60,528 nucleotides of DNA. It comes from Desulfovibrio sp. JC010. GTDB lineage: Bacteria; Desulfobacterota; Desulfovibrionia; Desulfovibrionales; Desulfovibrionaceae. Position numbers and translations under genes: made by a program. Below the pieces are notes generated by a model. It was not told the origin of the DNA. It did no database searches and saw only the letters and a program-made list of their open reading frames with translations. Positions within the stretch are counted from its first letter, which is position 1, and every line of letters begins with the position of its first letter. The DNA lies in the NCBI RefSeq assembly GCF_010470675.1, contig NZ_VOIQ01000021.1:1-60528 (forward strand), read 5' to 3'. Shown here piece by piece: positions 53,875 through 60,528 of the stretch.

Positions 53875-54540
53875 CTAGTAATAAAAAGGCTCTTTGGTAT
53901 TCCAATAAGTAATGTACAATTGCTCCGGAGCACTGACTTTCTCGACCTTGCTGGCAGTAAATATCCAATTCTTTTCTACATCAACATTGGGTGCCAGATT
54001 AATTCTTTCCATTTCTTCAGCTGAAGGCATTGCCGCCTCAGCGTCCAATGCACCCTTCTCAAGCTTTCCGTAAACCTTCACCCATTGCCCATTCCTTAAT
54101 GATTCAGCCTTATCAAAATTAACCCTGAATCCGAACGAAATAGAATGATCCGGGCAACACCATAAGTTGTGCCTCATGAGCACAAATGAAGTATCCTTTC
54201 CAAGCTGTTTTTCATTATATACAACCCCGCGCATGACATAATTGCCGCCGATCAATGCATTATCCTTGCGCTCGCAAATATCATAAAGTTCGTAGACATT
54301 GATCTTTGTATAAGTGATGCCGTTGAGAGACTCCTTAATATCGGAATCGCTTCTTTGCTCCTGACCATCTTTTTTCTTATCTGTAGTTATTTTGAATTCA
54401 GCCAGACCAGCTGTATCGGTGTCAGATTTTGAAATATCCTCTGCAGTGTTCGCCTTTGGCTGAGTGGATTTTAGAATGAACAGTCCGGCTGCGGTTGCTA
54501 CGGAAAAGAGCAGTGCGGCTGCGAGGATTTTTTTGAGCAT
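53875..54540 (-). CDS. membrane-anchored OB-fold-like protein (YcgQ-like)
   Basis: 221 residues from the ATG at 54540; an earlier start overlaps the previous gene. One N-terminal membrane segment (residues 3-22), a Lys/Asp/Ser-rich linker, and a C-terminal domain with GGNYVMRGVVYNEKQL, FVLMRHNLWCCPDHSISFGF and NGQWVKVYGKLEK. The R-x-x-x-x-C-C-x-x-D pattern and the OB-type strands fit the YcgQ or TIGR03943 tail. Function is unknown. It is read with the preceding gene at 54548-55018. Confidence 0.65.
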   Translation of the reverse strand: MLKKILAAALLFSVATAAGLFILKSTQPKANTAEDISKSDTDTAGLAEFKITTDKKKDGQEQRSDSDIKESLNGITYTKINVYELYDICERKDNALIGGNYVMRGVVYNEKQLGKDTSFVLMRHNLWCCPDHSISFGFRVNFDKAESLRNGQWVKVYGKLEKGALDAEAAMPSAEEMERINLAPNVDVEKNWIFTASKVEKVSAPEQLYITYWNTKEPFYY

Positions 54541-54547
54541 CGCCCCA

Positions 54548-55018
54548 CTACTCCACAAAAGCCACACTCTTCAAAAGAGTACGCTCGCCGAAGAACTGCT
54601 CCAGTCTCTCTCGTTCGGACTCGAGGATACGTATTTCAGACAGACCGACCTCCTCTTTGACCCCGCCGTATATCTTCAGGGCCTGATCAATGAAGCCGGA
54701 CTCCACAAAACAGACATTCATGGCATATGAACGATCATTCCACTTCATGCGGATTTTGATGATCGGATTGCGGGTTTCCTGATCGGTGACCAAGTTCCCG
54801 GTGCGCACCAGAGTGTCACGCACGTTTTTGGGCAGCATGACCGCAAAGCGGCTCAGATTCTCGGAAAATGCGGGTTCAAAAGCCACGTAATAATAGGGGT
54901 CCACCTTTAGAGCGATGGATTTGCCCGGAATGTTCAGGATAAACGGATTCTCAATAAAAGCCTTGCCAAGGCCTTCCTGAAGGCGATCAATTCGAACTTT
55001 ATAATCTTGTAAGGACAT
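54548..55018 (-). CDS. conserved hypothetical protein, 156 residues
   Basis: Soluble, mixed alpha/beta. RNPIIKIRMKWNDRSYAMNVC and FGERTLLKSVAFVE are the most conserved-looking segments. No recognised domain, membrane segment or catalytic motif. It lies 8 bases upstream of the YcgQ-like gene, so they form a two-gene unit. ATG at 55018 follows a weak GGGGGAT. Confidence 0.65.
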   Translation of the reverse strand: MSLQDYKVRIDRLQEGLGKAFIENPFILNIPGKSIALKVDPYYYVAFEPAFSENLSRFAVMLPKNVRDTLVRTGNLVTDQETRNPIIKIRMKWNDRSYAMNVCFVESGFIDQALKIYGGVKEEVGLSEIRILESERERLEQFFGERTLLKSVAFVE

Positions 55019-55221
55019 TGGTATAATCCCCCTTTAATCGAGTTATTACACCAAGATGATCCCAATCACCAGAGGGTAAGTGCTATTTTTGCACAAAAGG
55101 GCCGCAGCAGAAGACTTTAGGCCCCGCTGAATAAGGCATGATATGCAAAAAACATAAAACACATAAACGCGAAGACTTCATTCACCGTAACCATTGTATA
55201 CCCCGCACTATTTTTAAATAG

Positions 55222-55377
55222 TCATAAGGTCATCATAGATCTACAAAAGATACGACCCAAACTCCAGATAGCGACCATGGTAAATGCAACCAGCATAACC
55301 AGTCCTCTGAAATTGTTTCCAACCATGCCGTCATCAACAACGCCCAAAACATCTTCTATAGCACTGTAAAAATTCAT
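55222..55377 (-). CDS. 51-residue membrane peptide
   Basis: Frame with ATG at 55377, preceded by GAGGTCAGAA; stop TGA at 55222. The peptide MNFYSAIEDVLGVVDDGMVG then NNFRGLVMLVAFTMVAIWSL has one hydrophobic segment and a basic, Met-rich tail (GRIFCRSMMTL). It begins about 20 bases after the 80-residue gene, so the two are likely co-translated. Function is unknown. Confidence 0.6.
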   Translation of the reverse strand: MNFYSAIEDVLGVVDDGMVGNNFRGLVMLVAFTMVAIWSLGRIFCRSMMTL

Positions 55378-55397
55378 TTCTGACCTCAGTACTCAAA

Positions 55398-55640
55398 CTA
55401 ATGCTTTATATAATCGTAAGGGCAATCTTCCGTTGTAATTTCACCATGACGCTTTTTAACAACATAAAATGAAGATGAAAATTCGAACTCCTCAACGGAC
55501 TTCCTGAAAATTCGGACAGCCAAAGCAAAAAACAGCACAAACAACACCAGCTGTATCAACAGCATCCAGACAATAGTCCCGGCCGTCCCGGAAAAAGTGA
55601 TTGCTTCCTGAAGCTCAGCACCAATTTTAAATAATTCCAT
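55398..55640 (-). CDS. 80-residue membrane protein
   Basis: One membrane segment (about residues 21-43), polar start with ELQEAITFSG, and a C-terminal soluble tail. No known domain. GAGGTGTGAA precedes the ATG at 55640. It precedes the 51-residue peptide in the same direction. The pair may act together, but nothing shows this. Confidence 0.65.
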   Translation of the reverse strand: MELFKIGAELQEAITFSGTAGTIVWMLLIQLVLFVLFFALAVRIFRKSVEEFEFSSSFYVVKKRHGEITTEDCPYDYIKH

Positions 55641-55827
55641 TTCACACCTCGTGATTTTTCCTGATCAGATTTCACGCGGCATGCCAGAAATAAAAAATTG
55701 TTTGATACTTGGCTTTTAAAAACACCTCTTAACAAGCTGTTAACATTGACTAAATATTTATATATGCAATTATTTGCACCAGTTAGACAATTTTGTGCAA
55801 CTTAGAAAATGAGTATGTGCAAAACAA

Positions 55828-55858
55828 AACCCCGCAGCATTGATCATGTTGCGGGGTT
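55828..55858 (-). terminator. terminator of the radical SAM gene
   Basis: AACCCCGCAGCAT pairs with ATGTTGCGGGGTT (one G-T pair) around five bases, followed by TTTTG on the minus strand. It ends 35 bases from the stop of the radical SAM gene. Confidence 0.8.
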
Positions 55859-55892
55859 CAATCTGAACAGATTTAAGTTAAGCGGAAAGATG

Positions 55893-56993
55893 CTAGTCGT
55901 TAAAAGCCTGCTTCATAAGATGCTTGCCCAGCCCGCCTAAATCCTTGGGGGTATATCCGAAGACATCCTGCCAGTTTTCAGTAGACTCCATGCAGAAATA
56001 GAGCTGCTTGCCCATGCCGTGCTTACGCAGACGATCCACAATGAACTTGAACTGGCGCAGACGTAAGGGCCGCAGCAGACGCATTTTATTATCATTCCCG
56101 GTGATGAACTCATCGTAGATGTAGGTTGTTTCCGGGAAATTCTGCTCAATGATGGGCTTCAGATGCGGCATATGCCTGAATGAACCGAGACTGAAATAGG
56201 CAATCTGTTCCGGCTTCACATAATCAAAAATCATATCGATGATTTCCGCATAGCCCTCGCGCCAGCCATCAAAACGGATGATGGGGTCAAAGTGCAGGCA
56301 GACCCGGAACCCGGCTTCAGCACAGGTACGGGCAGCTTCAAGCCGTTCCTTGAGGGTGGAAACACCGAACTCCTCGTGCTCGTTGACGAACGGCGCATTG
56401 AGAGACCATGCCGGAAGTAGACGATCGGTGCGCTTAACCACATCCATCCATGAAAGATCGATAATCTTGGACTTGAGTTCCAGACACACATTGGGGTGAT
56501 CTCCGAGAAATTCCACCAGATCACGGCTGTATCCGGTTACCGCCTCAAGGGCGAGGGAATCGGTAAATTCCCCGGTTCCCACGCGGTAGCGGGTAGAAAT
56601 ATCAGTGGAGAAAGCCTTACCCAGTTCATCAAAAAGATCATTCTGGTTGGCCCAGACTTTAAGCACATTATCCTGAAAGTAGGCCTGTAAAATACAGTAG
56701 GAGCAGGCCATGGGGCAACCCTCGCCGATGTGGATAATCCGGTACCCGCAGCAGTGATAGTAACGGGTGCCGGGGCAGAAACGCAGAAACTTGCCCTTGT
56801 ATTCTTTTAAATACAGGGACTGCTTGCCGCCCAGTTCGCCGTGGGGAAAATTCTCCGGGTCAACGATTTCAACCGGGAGATCAGGCATGCGCGAAAGCAC
56901 CCGTTCGGTAACAGGAGTTTTCTGCATGGAGCGATCAATATATATTTTTTCTATTCTCTTCAGATGATCAGGAAGAATGAATTTATTATTCAT
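55893..56993 (-). CDS. radical SAM protein, spore photoproduct lyase family
   Basis: 366 residues. The 4Fe-4S motif GEGCPMACSYCILQAYF gives CxxxCxxC. ISTRYRVGTGEFTDSLALE, CLELKSKIIDLSWMD and HFDPIIRFDGWREGY are typical blocks. The family repairs the thymine spore photoproduct in endospore formers, and related proteins occur in non-sporulating bacteria with unclear roles. No spore genes are near, so DNA repair is uncertain. It is followed by repeat copy 3, then a ParB-like gene on the same strand. Confidence 0.85.
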   Translation of the reverse strand: MNNKFILPDHLKRIEKIYIDRSMQKTPVTERVLSRMPDLPVEIVDPENFPHGELGGKQSLYLKEYKGKFLRFCPGTRYYHCCGYRIIHIGEGCPMACSYCILQAYFQDNVLKVWANQNDLFDELGKAFSTDISTRYRVGTGEFTDSLALEAVTGYSRDLVEFLGDHPNVCLELKSKIIDLSWMDVVKRTDRLLPAWSLNAPFVNEHEEFGVSTLKERLEAARTCAEAGFRVCLHFDPIIRFDGWREGYAEIIDMIFDYVKPEQIAYFSLGSFRHMPHLKPIIEQNFPETTYIYDEFITGNDNKMRLLRPLRLRQFKFIVDRLRKHGMGKQLYFCMESTENWQDVFGYTPKDLGGLGKHLMKQAFND

Positions 56994-57003
56994 GTATGAC
57001 TAT

Positions 57004-57088
57004 GCCTCCGGCGGCCCTCCGGGGCCAAAGAAACTTTTGGGAAAAGTTTCTCTGGACTCTTCAAAACTTTTTACTAGGGCTTCGCCGT
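57004..57088 (+). repeat. dispersed intergenic hairpin repeat, copy 3
   Basis: GCCTCCGGCGGCCCTCCGGGG, then AAAGAAACTTTTGGGAAAAG and TTTCTCTGGACTC, then TTCGCCGTG. It sits between the ParB-like gene and the radical SAM gene. Same outline as copies 1 and 2. Confidence 0.8.
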
Positions 57089-57110
57089 GTTGATTAATTC
57101 AAAGATCGTA

Positions 57111-58064
57111 TTATTTGTCTCGACCCAATTCAAACAACTCTTCCCAGCCGCTGAATTTGGCGATTGATTCCAGATCGTCCATGGCTTTTTCCATCATCTC
57201 ACGACTCTTAAAACGGGTCTGGATCATGACTTCCCCGGTCTCGAAACTACCCACAGGCTCAACCCGCCACTTGGTCCCGGCACAAATTTCAGAAACGATC
57301 TTGTTGTGGGTCTTTTCAAGCTCGCTCAGTTGCGGATAGCGCAATTCTTTTGCTGCCTTGCAAAACCGGGAAACTGCATCCTTGGGCGATTCACTCTCAC
57401 CTGCTGCTGCAAATACAGGGGTGGAAATAAGTTCAGTGACAGACTTGTTCTCACGGCGGGAAGTCTCGTAAAGCCAGGTGAGGAAATTTACCGCATTGGA
57501 GCGGGACCAACTCAATTTTTCAAAGAACCGGACCAGTGAAGCACGGTCAGTTTCATCAAGTTTGGAAAGCACACCGACTGCCGCCAAGGGGATGTGACCG
57601 AGCCCCAGCAATTCATCGTATTCCGGTTCCAGTTCCATCCAATCCAGCCAGAATTTCATATCCCGCGATTTGGGCTTCATGCCGAGCAGCGGAGCCACGG
57701 TTTTGGGCAGGTCGGCTCCGTCCAGACGGGCAGCGAAAAAACGCATTGTCGCCAACTTCACATTTTCGTCCACCAAACGCGCGCCATTTTCTTCCAGATG
57801 TAACACCGCCTTTGAAGTATCATCAGCTGCATCTATATAACGGACCAAAACATCCATTCCGAGCTTTGCAGCAGCGGCAACCCTTGCCCTGCCTGCAATA
57901 AGCAGATTTTTACCGGATTCTTCCACCGCCAGCACCGGAACAAGCTGTCCGTGCTGTTTCAGCGAGGGGATAAGTTTTTCTGCCGGGGAAAGGGGATGCA
58001 GGAGCCATGGACCGGAACAGTCGATTTCAGCCGGGGAAAGGCTGCAAACATTGGGATTACTCAA
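57111..58064 (-). CDS. ParB-like nuclease-fold protein
   Basis: 317 residues. A ParB N-terminal domain (LSPAEKLIPSLKQHGQLVPVLAVEESGKNLLIAGRARVAA region, residues about 24-75) leads to a helix-turn-helix-like section and a long helical C-terminus. Genuine ParB binds parS and CTP; this shorter protein has no obvious ParA partner and may instead be a free-standing regulator or nuclease. Its ATG at 58064 has a weak GGAGG upstream. Confidence 0.7.
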   Translation of the reverse strand: MSNPNVCSLSPAEIDCSGPWLLHPLSPAEKLIPSLKQHGQLVPVLAVEESGKNLLIAGRARVAAAAKLGMDVLVRYIDAADDTSKAVLHLEENGARLVDENVKLATMRFFAARLDGADLPKTVAPLLGMKPKSRDMKFWLDWMELEPEYDELLGLGHIPLAAVGVLSKLDETDRASLVRFFEKLSWSRSNAVNFLTWLYETSRRENKSVTELISTPVFAAAGESESPKDAVSRFCKAAKELRYPQLSELEKTHNKIVSEICAGTKWRVEPVGSFETGEVMIQTRFKSREMMEKAMDDLESIAKFSGWEELFELGRDK

Positions 58065-58266
58065 TTTATTAAACCTCCGTAAAACGGAATAAGGTCGTGC
58101 TCAATTACTGTTTATGCACGAATTTTTATTAATTATCTACGCTTGACATGTTAGCGTGGCTGTACCTATAGGGATTATTAGGAAGAATTATAAGTTGCAC
58201 CTTTAGACCTGTACATGCCGGGTCATCGGTCCCGGCTGTGAACATTCAGAGAAACGGAGTTGTTGA

Positions 58267-60330
58267 ATGTCTGAAGCTTTACAAAACCAAAGGACTTTTG
58301 CACTTGTGGGCCACGGCGGTTGTGGCAAAACCTCTACCGCCGAGATGATTCTTTTTAATGCTGGCGTCATCGACAGACTCGGCAAGATTGAGGAAGGCAC
58401 CACCGCCCTCGATACCGAGCCTGAAGAAATTAAACGCCGCGGTTCCATCCAGTCCGGTTTCGCCGGATATAAGTGGAACAAAAACGACCACTATCTTATC
58501 GACACTCCGGGTGATGCAAACTTCTGCGGAGACCGCCCCTACTCTCTAGCCGCGTCCGACGGCGTTGTCTTTACCATTGACGCCGTGGACGGAGTCAAGC
58601 CCCTTTCGCGCAAAGCATGGGCAGCAGTAGAAAAAGCAAACCTCCCCACAGTTATTTTCATCAATAAGATGGACCGAGACCGTGCAGACTTCGACTCTGC
58701 ATTCGACAGCCTTAACTCCTCTCTCGGAATCAGCCCCGTACTGCTGCATTATCCAATCGGAATCAAGGAAAATTTCAAGGGCGTAGTGGATATGCTCTCC
58801 GGTCAGGCTTATCTATTCGATAAGGATGGAAAAGTCTCCAAGGGTGATATTCCCGCCGATATCGCGGACGAAGTAGAAGTTCTGCGTGAAACCATGATTG
58901 AAAACATCGCGGAAAGTGATGAAGATCTCATGGAAAAATATCTTGAAGAAGGTGAACTCGCTCCCGAAGAAATCGCAAAAGGTCTGGCCGCCGGTGTAAT
59001 GAACCGCAGCCTTTTCCCGGTCTGCGTCGGTTCTGCACTGGAAAACAAGGGCGGCTCCTTCCTGCTGGACATGATCCAGACCTACCTGCCCTCCCCGCTT
59101 GAGCATCCCCAGTGGCAGGGTGAAGATGGTACAACTCGTGAATCTTCCGCTGACGGCCCGGCGGCCTGCTTTGTATTCAAAACCATCGCAGACCCCTTTG
59201 CCGGACAGCTTACCGTCTGCCGCGTTCTCTCCGGAACCGTCAGCGGCGATATGACCCTGACCAACACCAACACCGACGCCAAAGAAAGAATGGGCAACAT
59301 CCAGCTCATGGTCGGCAAGGATCAGAAACCGCTCAAGGCTCCTGCAGGTCCCGGTGCAATTATTACCCTTGCCAAACTCAAGGAAACCTTCACCGGAGAT
59401 ACTCTCTGCGATGACGGTAATAAGTTCACTCTTGAAAAGCCGGAACTGGCTCCGCAACTTATCACCTTCGCACTCTCTCCCGCAGAAAAAGGTGACGAAG
59501 ACAAAGTCTTTCAGGCGATACAGAAACTGCTCGCTGAGGACATCAACCTCTCCCTTTCCCGCGATGAAGAGACTGCTGATATCCTGCTTTCCGGTATGGG
59601 CCAGAACCATATCGAAATCTCCGTTGAGAAAGCAAAACGCCGTTACAAGGCTGAAATCGTACTCAATGCCCCCAAAGTTCCCTACCGCGAAACCATCAAG
59701 GGCTTTGCTGAAGTCAACGGACGTTTCAAGAAACAGTCCGGCGGACGCGGTCAGTTCGGTGACTGCTGGATCAAACTTGAGCCGCAAACTAAGGGTGACG
59801 GCTACGAATTCGTCAACAAAATCGTTGGCGGTGTAATTCCCAAGCAGTACATACCGGCAGTTGATAAAGGTGTTCAGGAAGCAGCCCAGAAGGGTTTCCT
59901 TTCCGGTTCACAGATCATCGACTTCAAGGTCACCCTTTACGACGGCTCCTACCATTCCGTTGACTCCTCGGAAATGGCTTTCAAGGTTGCCGGTTCCATG
60001 GCTTTCAAGAAAGCCTGCGAACAGGCCGGAGTTGCCCTGCTTGAACCGCTGATGAACGTTGTGGTTGAAGTTCCTGACGAATTTATGGGCGACATCATCG
60101 GCGATCTTTCATCCCGCCGCGGCAAGGTCCTCGGCTCCGACTCCACCGCCGGTGTGACCGAGGTCAAGGCCCACGTACCCATGTCTGAAATCCTGAAGTA
60201 CGCACCGGATCTGCGCTCCATGACCGGTGGTCAGGGAACCTTCACCATGGAACTCTCCCACTACGAAGAATGCCCGCCGCCCATCGCGGAAAAAGTCATT
60301 GAAGAATTCAATGCGGGCAAGGAAGAATAA
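58267..60330 (+). CDS. elongation factor G paralogue, non-canonical
   Basis: 687 residues, five EF-G domains. The G1 loop is GHGGCGKTS and G4 is NKMDRDR, but G3 is DTPGDANF instead of DTPGHVDF, so the catalytic histidine (position 83 here) is Asp. The switch-1 region also lacks the R-G-I-T motif. Domain IV and V (HVPMSEILKYAPDLRSMTGG) are standard. It is probably an EF-G-like factor, perhaps one of the EF-G2 group, and not the main translocase. GGAG lies 8 nt before the ATG. A T-rich terminator follows. Confidence 0.85.
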   Translation: MSEALQNQRTFALVGHGGCGKTSTAEMILFNAGVIDRLGKIEEGTTALDTEPEEIKRRGSIQSGFAGYKWNKNDHYLIDTPGDANFCGDRPYSLAASDGVVFTIDAVDGVKPLSRKAWAAVEKANLPTVIFINKMDRDRADFDSAFDSLNSSLGISPVLLHYPIGIKENFKGVVDMLSGQAYLFDKDGKVSKGDIPADIADEVEVLRETMIENIAESDEDLMEKYLEEGELAPEEIAKGLAAGVMNRSLFPVCVGSALENKGGSFLLDMIQTYLPSPLEHPQWQGEDGTTRESSADGPAACFVFKTIADPFAGQLTVCRVLSGTVSGDMTLTNTNTDAKERMGNIQLMVGKDQKPLKAPAGPGAIITLAKLKETFTGDTLCDDGNKFTLEKPELAPQLITFALSPAEKGDEDKVFQAIQKLLAEDINLSLSRDEETADILLSGMGQNHIEISVEKAKRRYKAEIVLNAPKVPYRETIKGFAEVNGRFKKQSGGRGQFGDCWIKLEPQTKGDGYEFVNKIVGGVIPKQYIPAVDKGVQEAAQKGFLSGSQIIDFKVTLYDGSYHSVDSSEMAFKVAGSMAFKKACEQAGVALLEPLMNVVVEVPDEFMGDIIGDLSSRRGKVLGSDSTAGVTEVKAHVPMSEILKYAPDLRSMTGGQGTFTMELSHYEECPPPIAEKVIEEFNAGKEE

Positions 60331-60358
60331 ATAAACCTGCACCTAAGGTTGAACTACG

Positions 60359-60385
60359 AAGGCCGGGACATGTGTCCCGGCCTTT
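60359..60385 (+). terminator. terminator of the EF-G-like gene
   Basis: Perfect 12 bp stem AAGGCCGGGACA with its complement around two bases, then TTTC. It starts 28 bases after the stop. Confidence 0.85.
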
Positions 60386-60439
60386 CAGATTGCTGACAAA
60401 GTCCTCGCCTTTTGGTGAGGACTTTTTTATATTGTTTGC

Positions 60440-60528
60440 ATGTTAAAAAAGCCTGAGCAAAAGCAAGTCACTGTTGAGTTGGTTACGATTGAAGAATTGG
60501 TTCCTGAGAACCATTTACTTCGAAAGAT
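60440..60528 (+). mobile_element. IS1182-like transposase, N-terminus only
   Basis: ATG at 60440; the first 29 residues run to the window end and include TIEELVPENHLLRK, the N-terminal motif of IS1182-family transposases. A hairpin with AAGTCCTCGCC and GGTGAGGACTT at 60399-60424 lies just before and may be its end structure or a terminator. The rest is outside the window. Confidence 0.8.

Noticed and set aside
58813-59787. 324-residue minus-strand frame
   Set aside because: Antisense to the EF-G-like gene; no motif or ribosome binding site.

Overview
The window looks like a piece of a marine Desulfovibrio-type chromosome (Desulfovibrionaceae, possibly Maridesulfovibrio-like) with moderate GC. 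This is an inference. It rests on a 62-residue ferredoxin almost identical in pattern to Desulfovibrio africanus ferredoxin III, on repeated Desulfovibrio-style intergenic hairpins, on M24 and M29 peptidases, and on a large chemosensory cluster.

Positions 1-13960 are a mobile or integrated element ending beside a tRNA-Lys(CTT) gene. It carries the processing half of an RP4-like conjugation system: topoisomerase III (cut by the window edge), an ArdC/TOPRIM antirestriction-primase, a TraI-type MOBP relaxase, its partner TraJ, and a recognisable RP4-like oriT with a predicted nic site at 10259/10260. No coupling protein, type IV secretion genes or integrase are in the window. AT-rich cargo sits in three places: 4.8-5.9 kb (a 41-residue membrane peptide and a HEPN protein), 6.2-8.2 kb (a membrane-anchored protein and a DUF5677-like protein), and 10.5-13.4 kb (a three-gene operon of a 590-residue protein with an R-x4-H motif, a HEPN-like protein and a GNAT-like protein). 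Between the first two cargo blocks lies a scar made of a relaxase 3' remnant joined to a primase 3' remnant. It suggests that two related elements were once in tandem and fused by deletion.

From 13964 rightward the content is core genome: tRNA-Lys, dsbD, an iron alcohol dehydrogenase, an AMIN-domain protein, an M24 peptidase, a CoA-binding/YkgJ/DnaJ-like cluster, hisH-hisF, a glycosyltransferase, a PAP2 phosphatase, glyA with an AlaX-like editing gene, a PEP-CTERM-like exported protein, an M29 aminopeptidase, a ferredoxin with candidate Fur sites, a YkgJ-small protein-TPR group, and phosphoglucomutase.

Positions 35.5-49.6 kb hold a chemosensory locus in the order CheW, CheR-TPR, CheW, CheA-REC, CheB. 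This is the WspB-C-D-E-F order, but there is no methyl-accepting receptor gene and no WspR. Instead it ends with a REC-PAS-kinase-REC-Hpt hybrid, is preceded by a lytic transglycosylase and a degenerate GGDEF-TPR protein, and faces a soluble protein with an internally duplicated sensor-like module.

The right end carries panC, metK with a short structured leader, several hypothetical proteins, a radical SAM protein of the spore photoproduct lyase family, a ParB-like protein, a non-canonical EF-G paralogue and the first codons of an IS1182-like transposase cut by the window edge.
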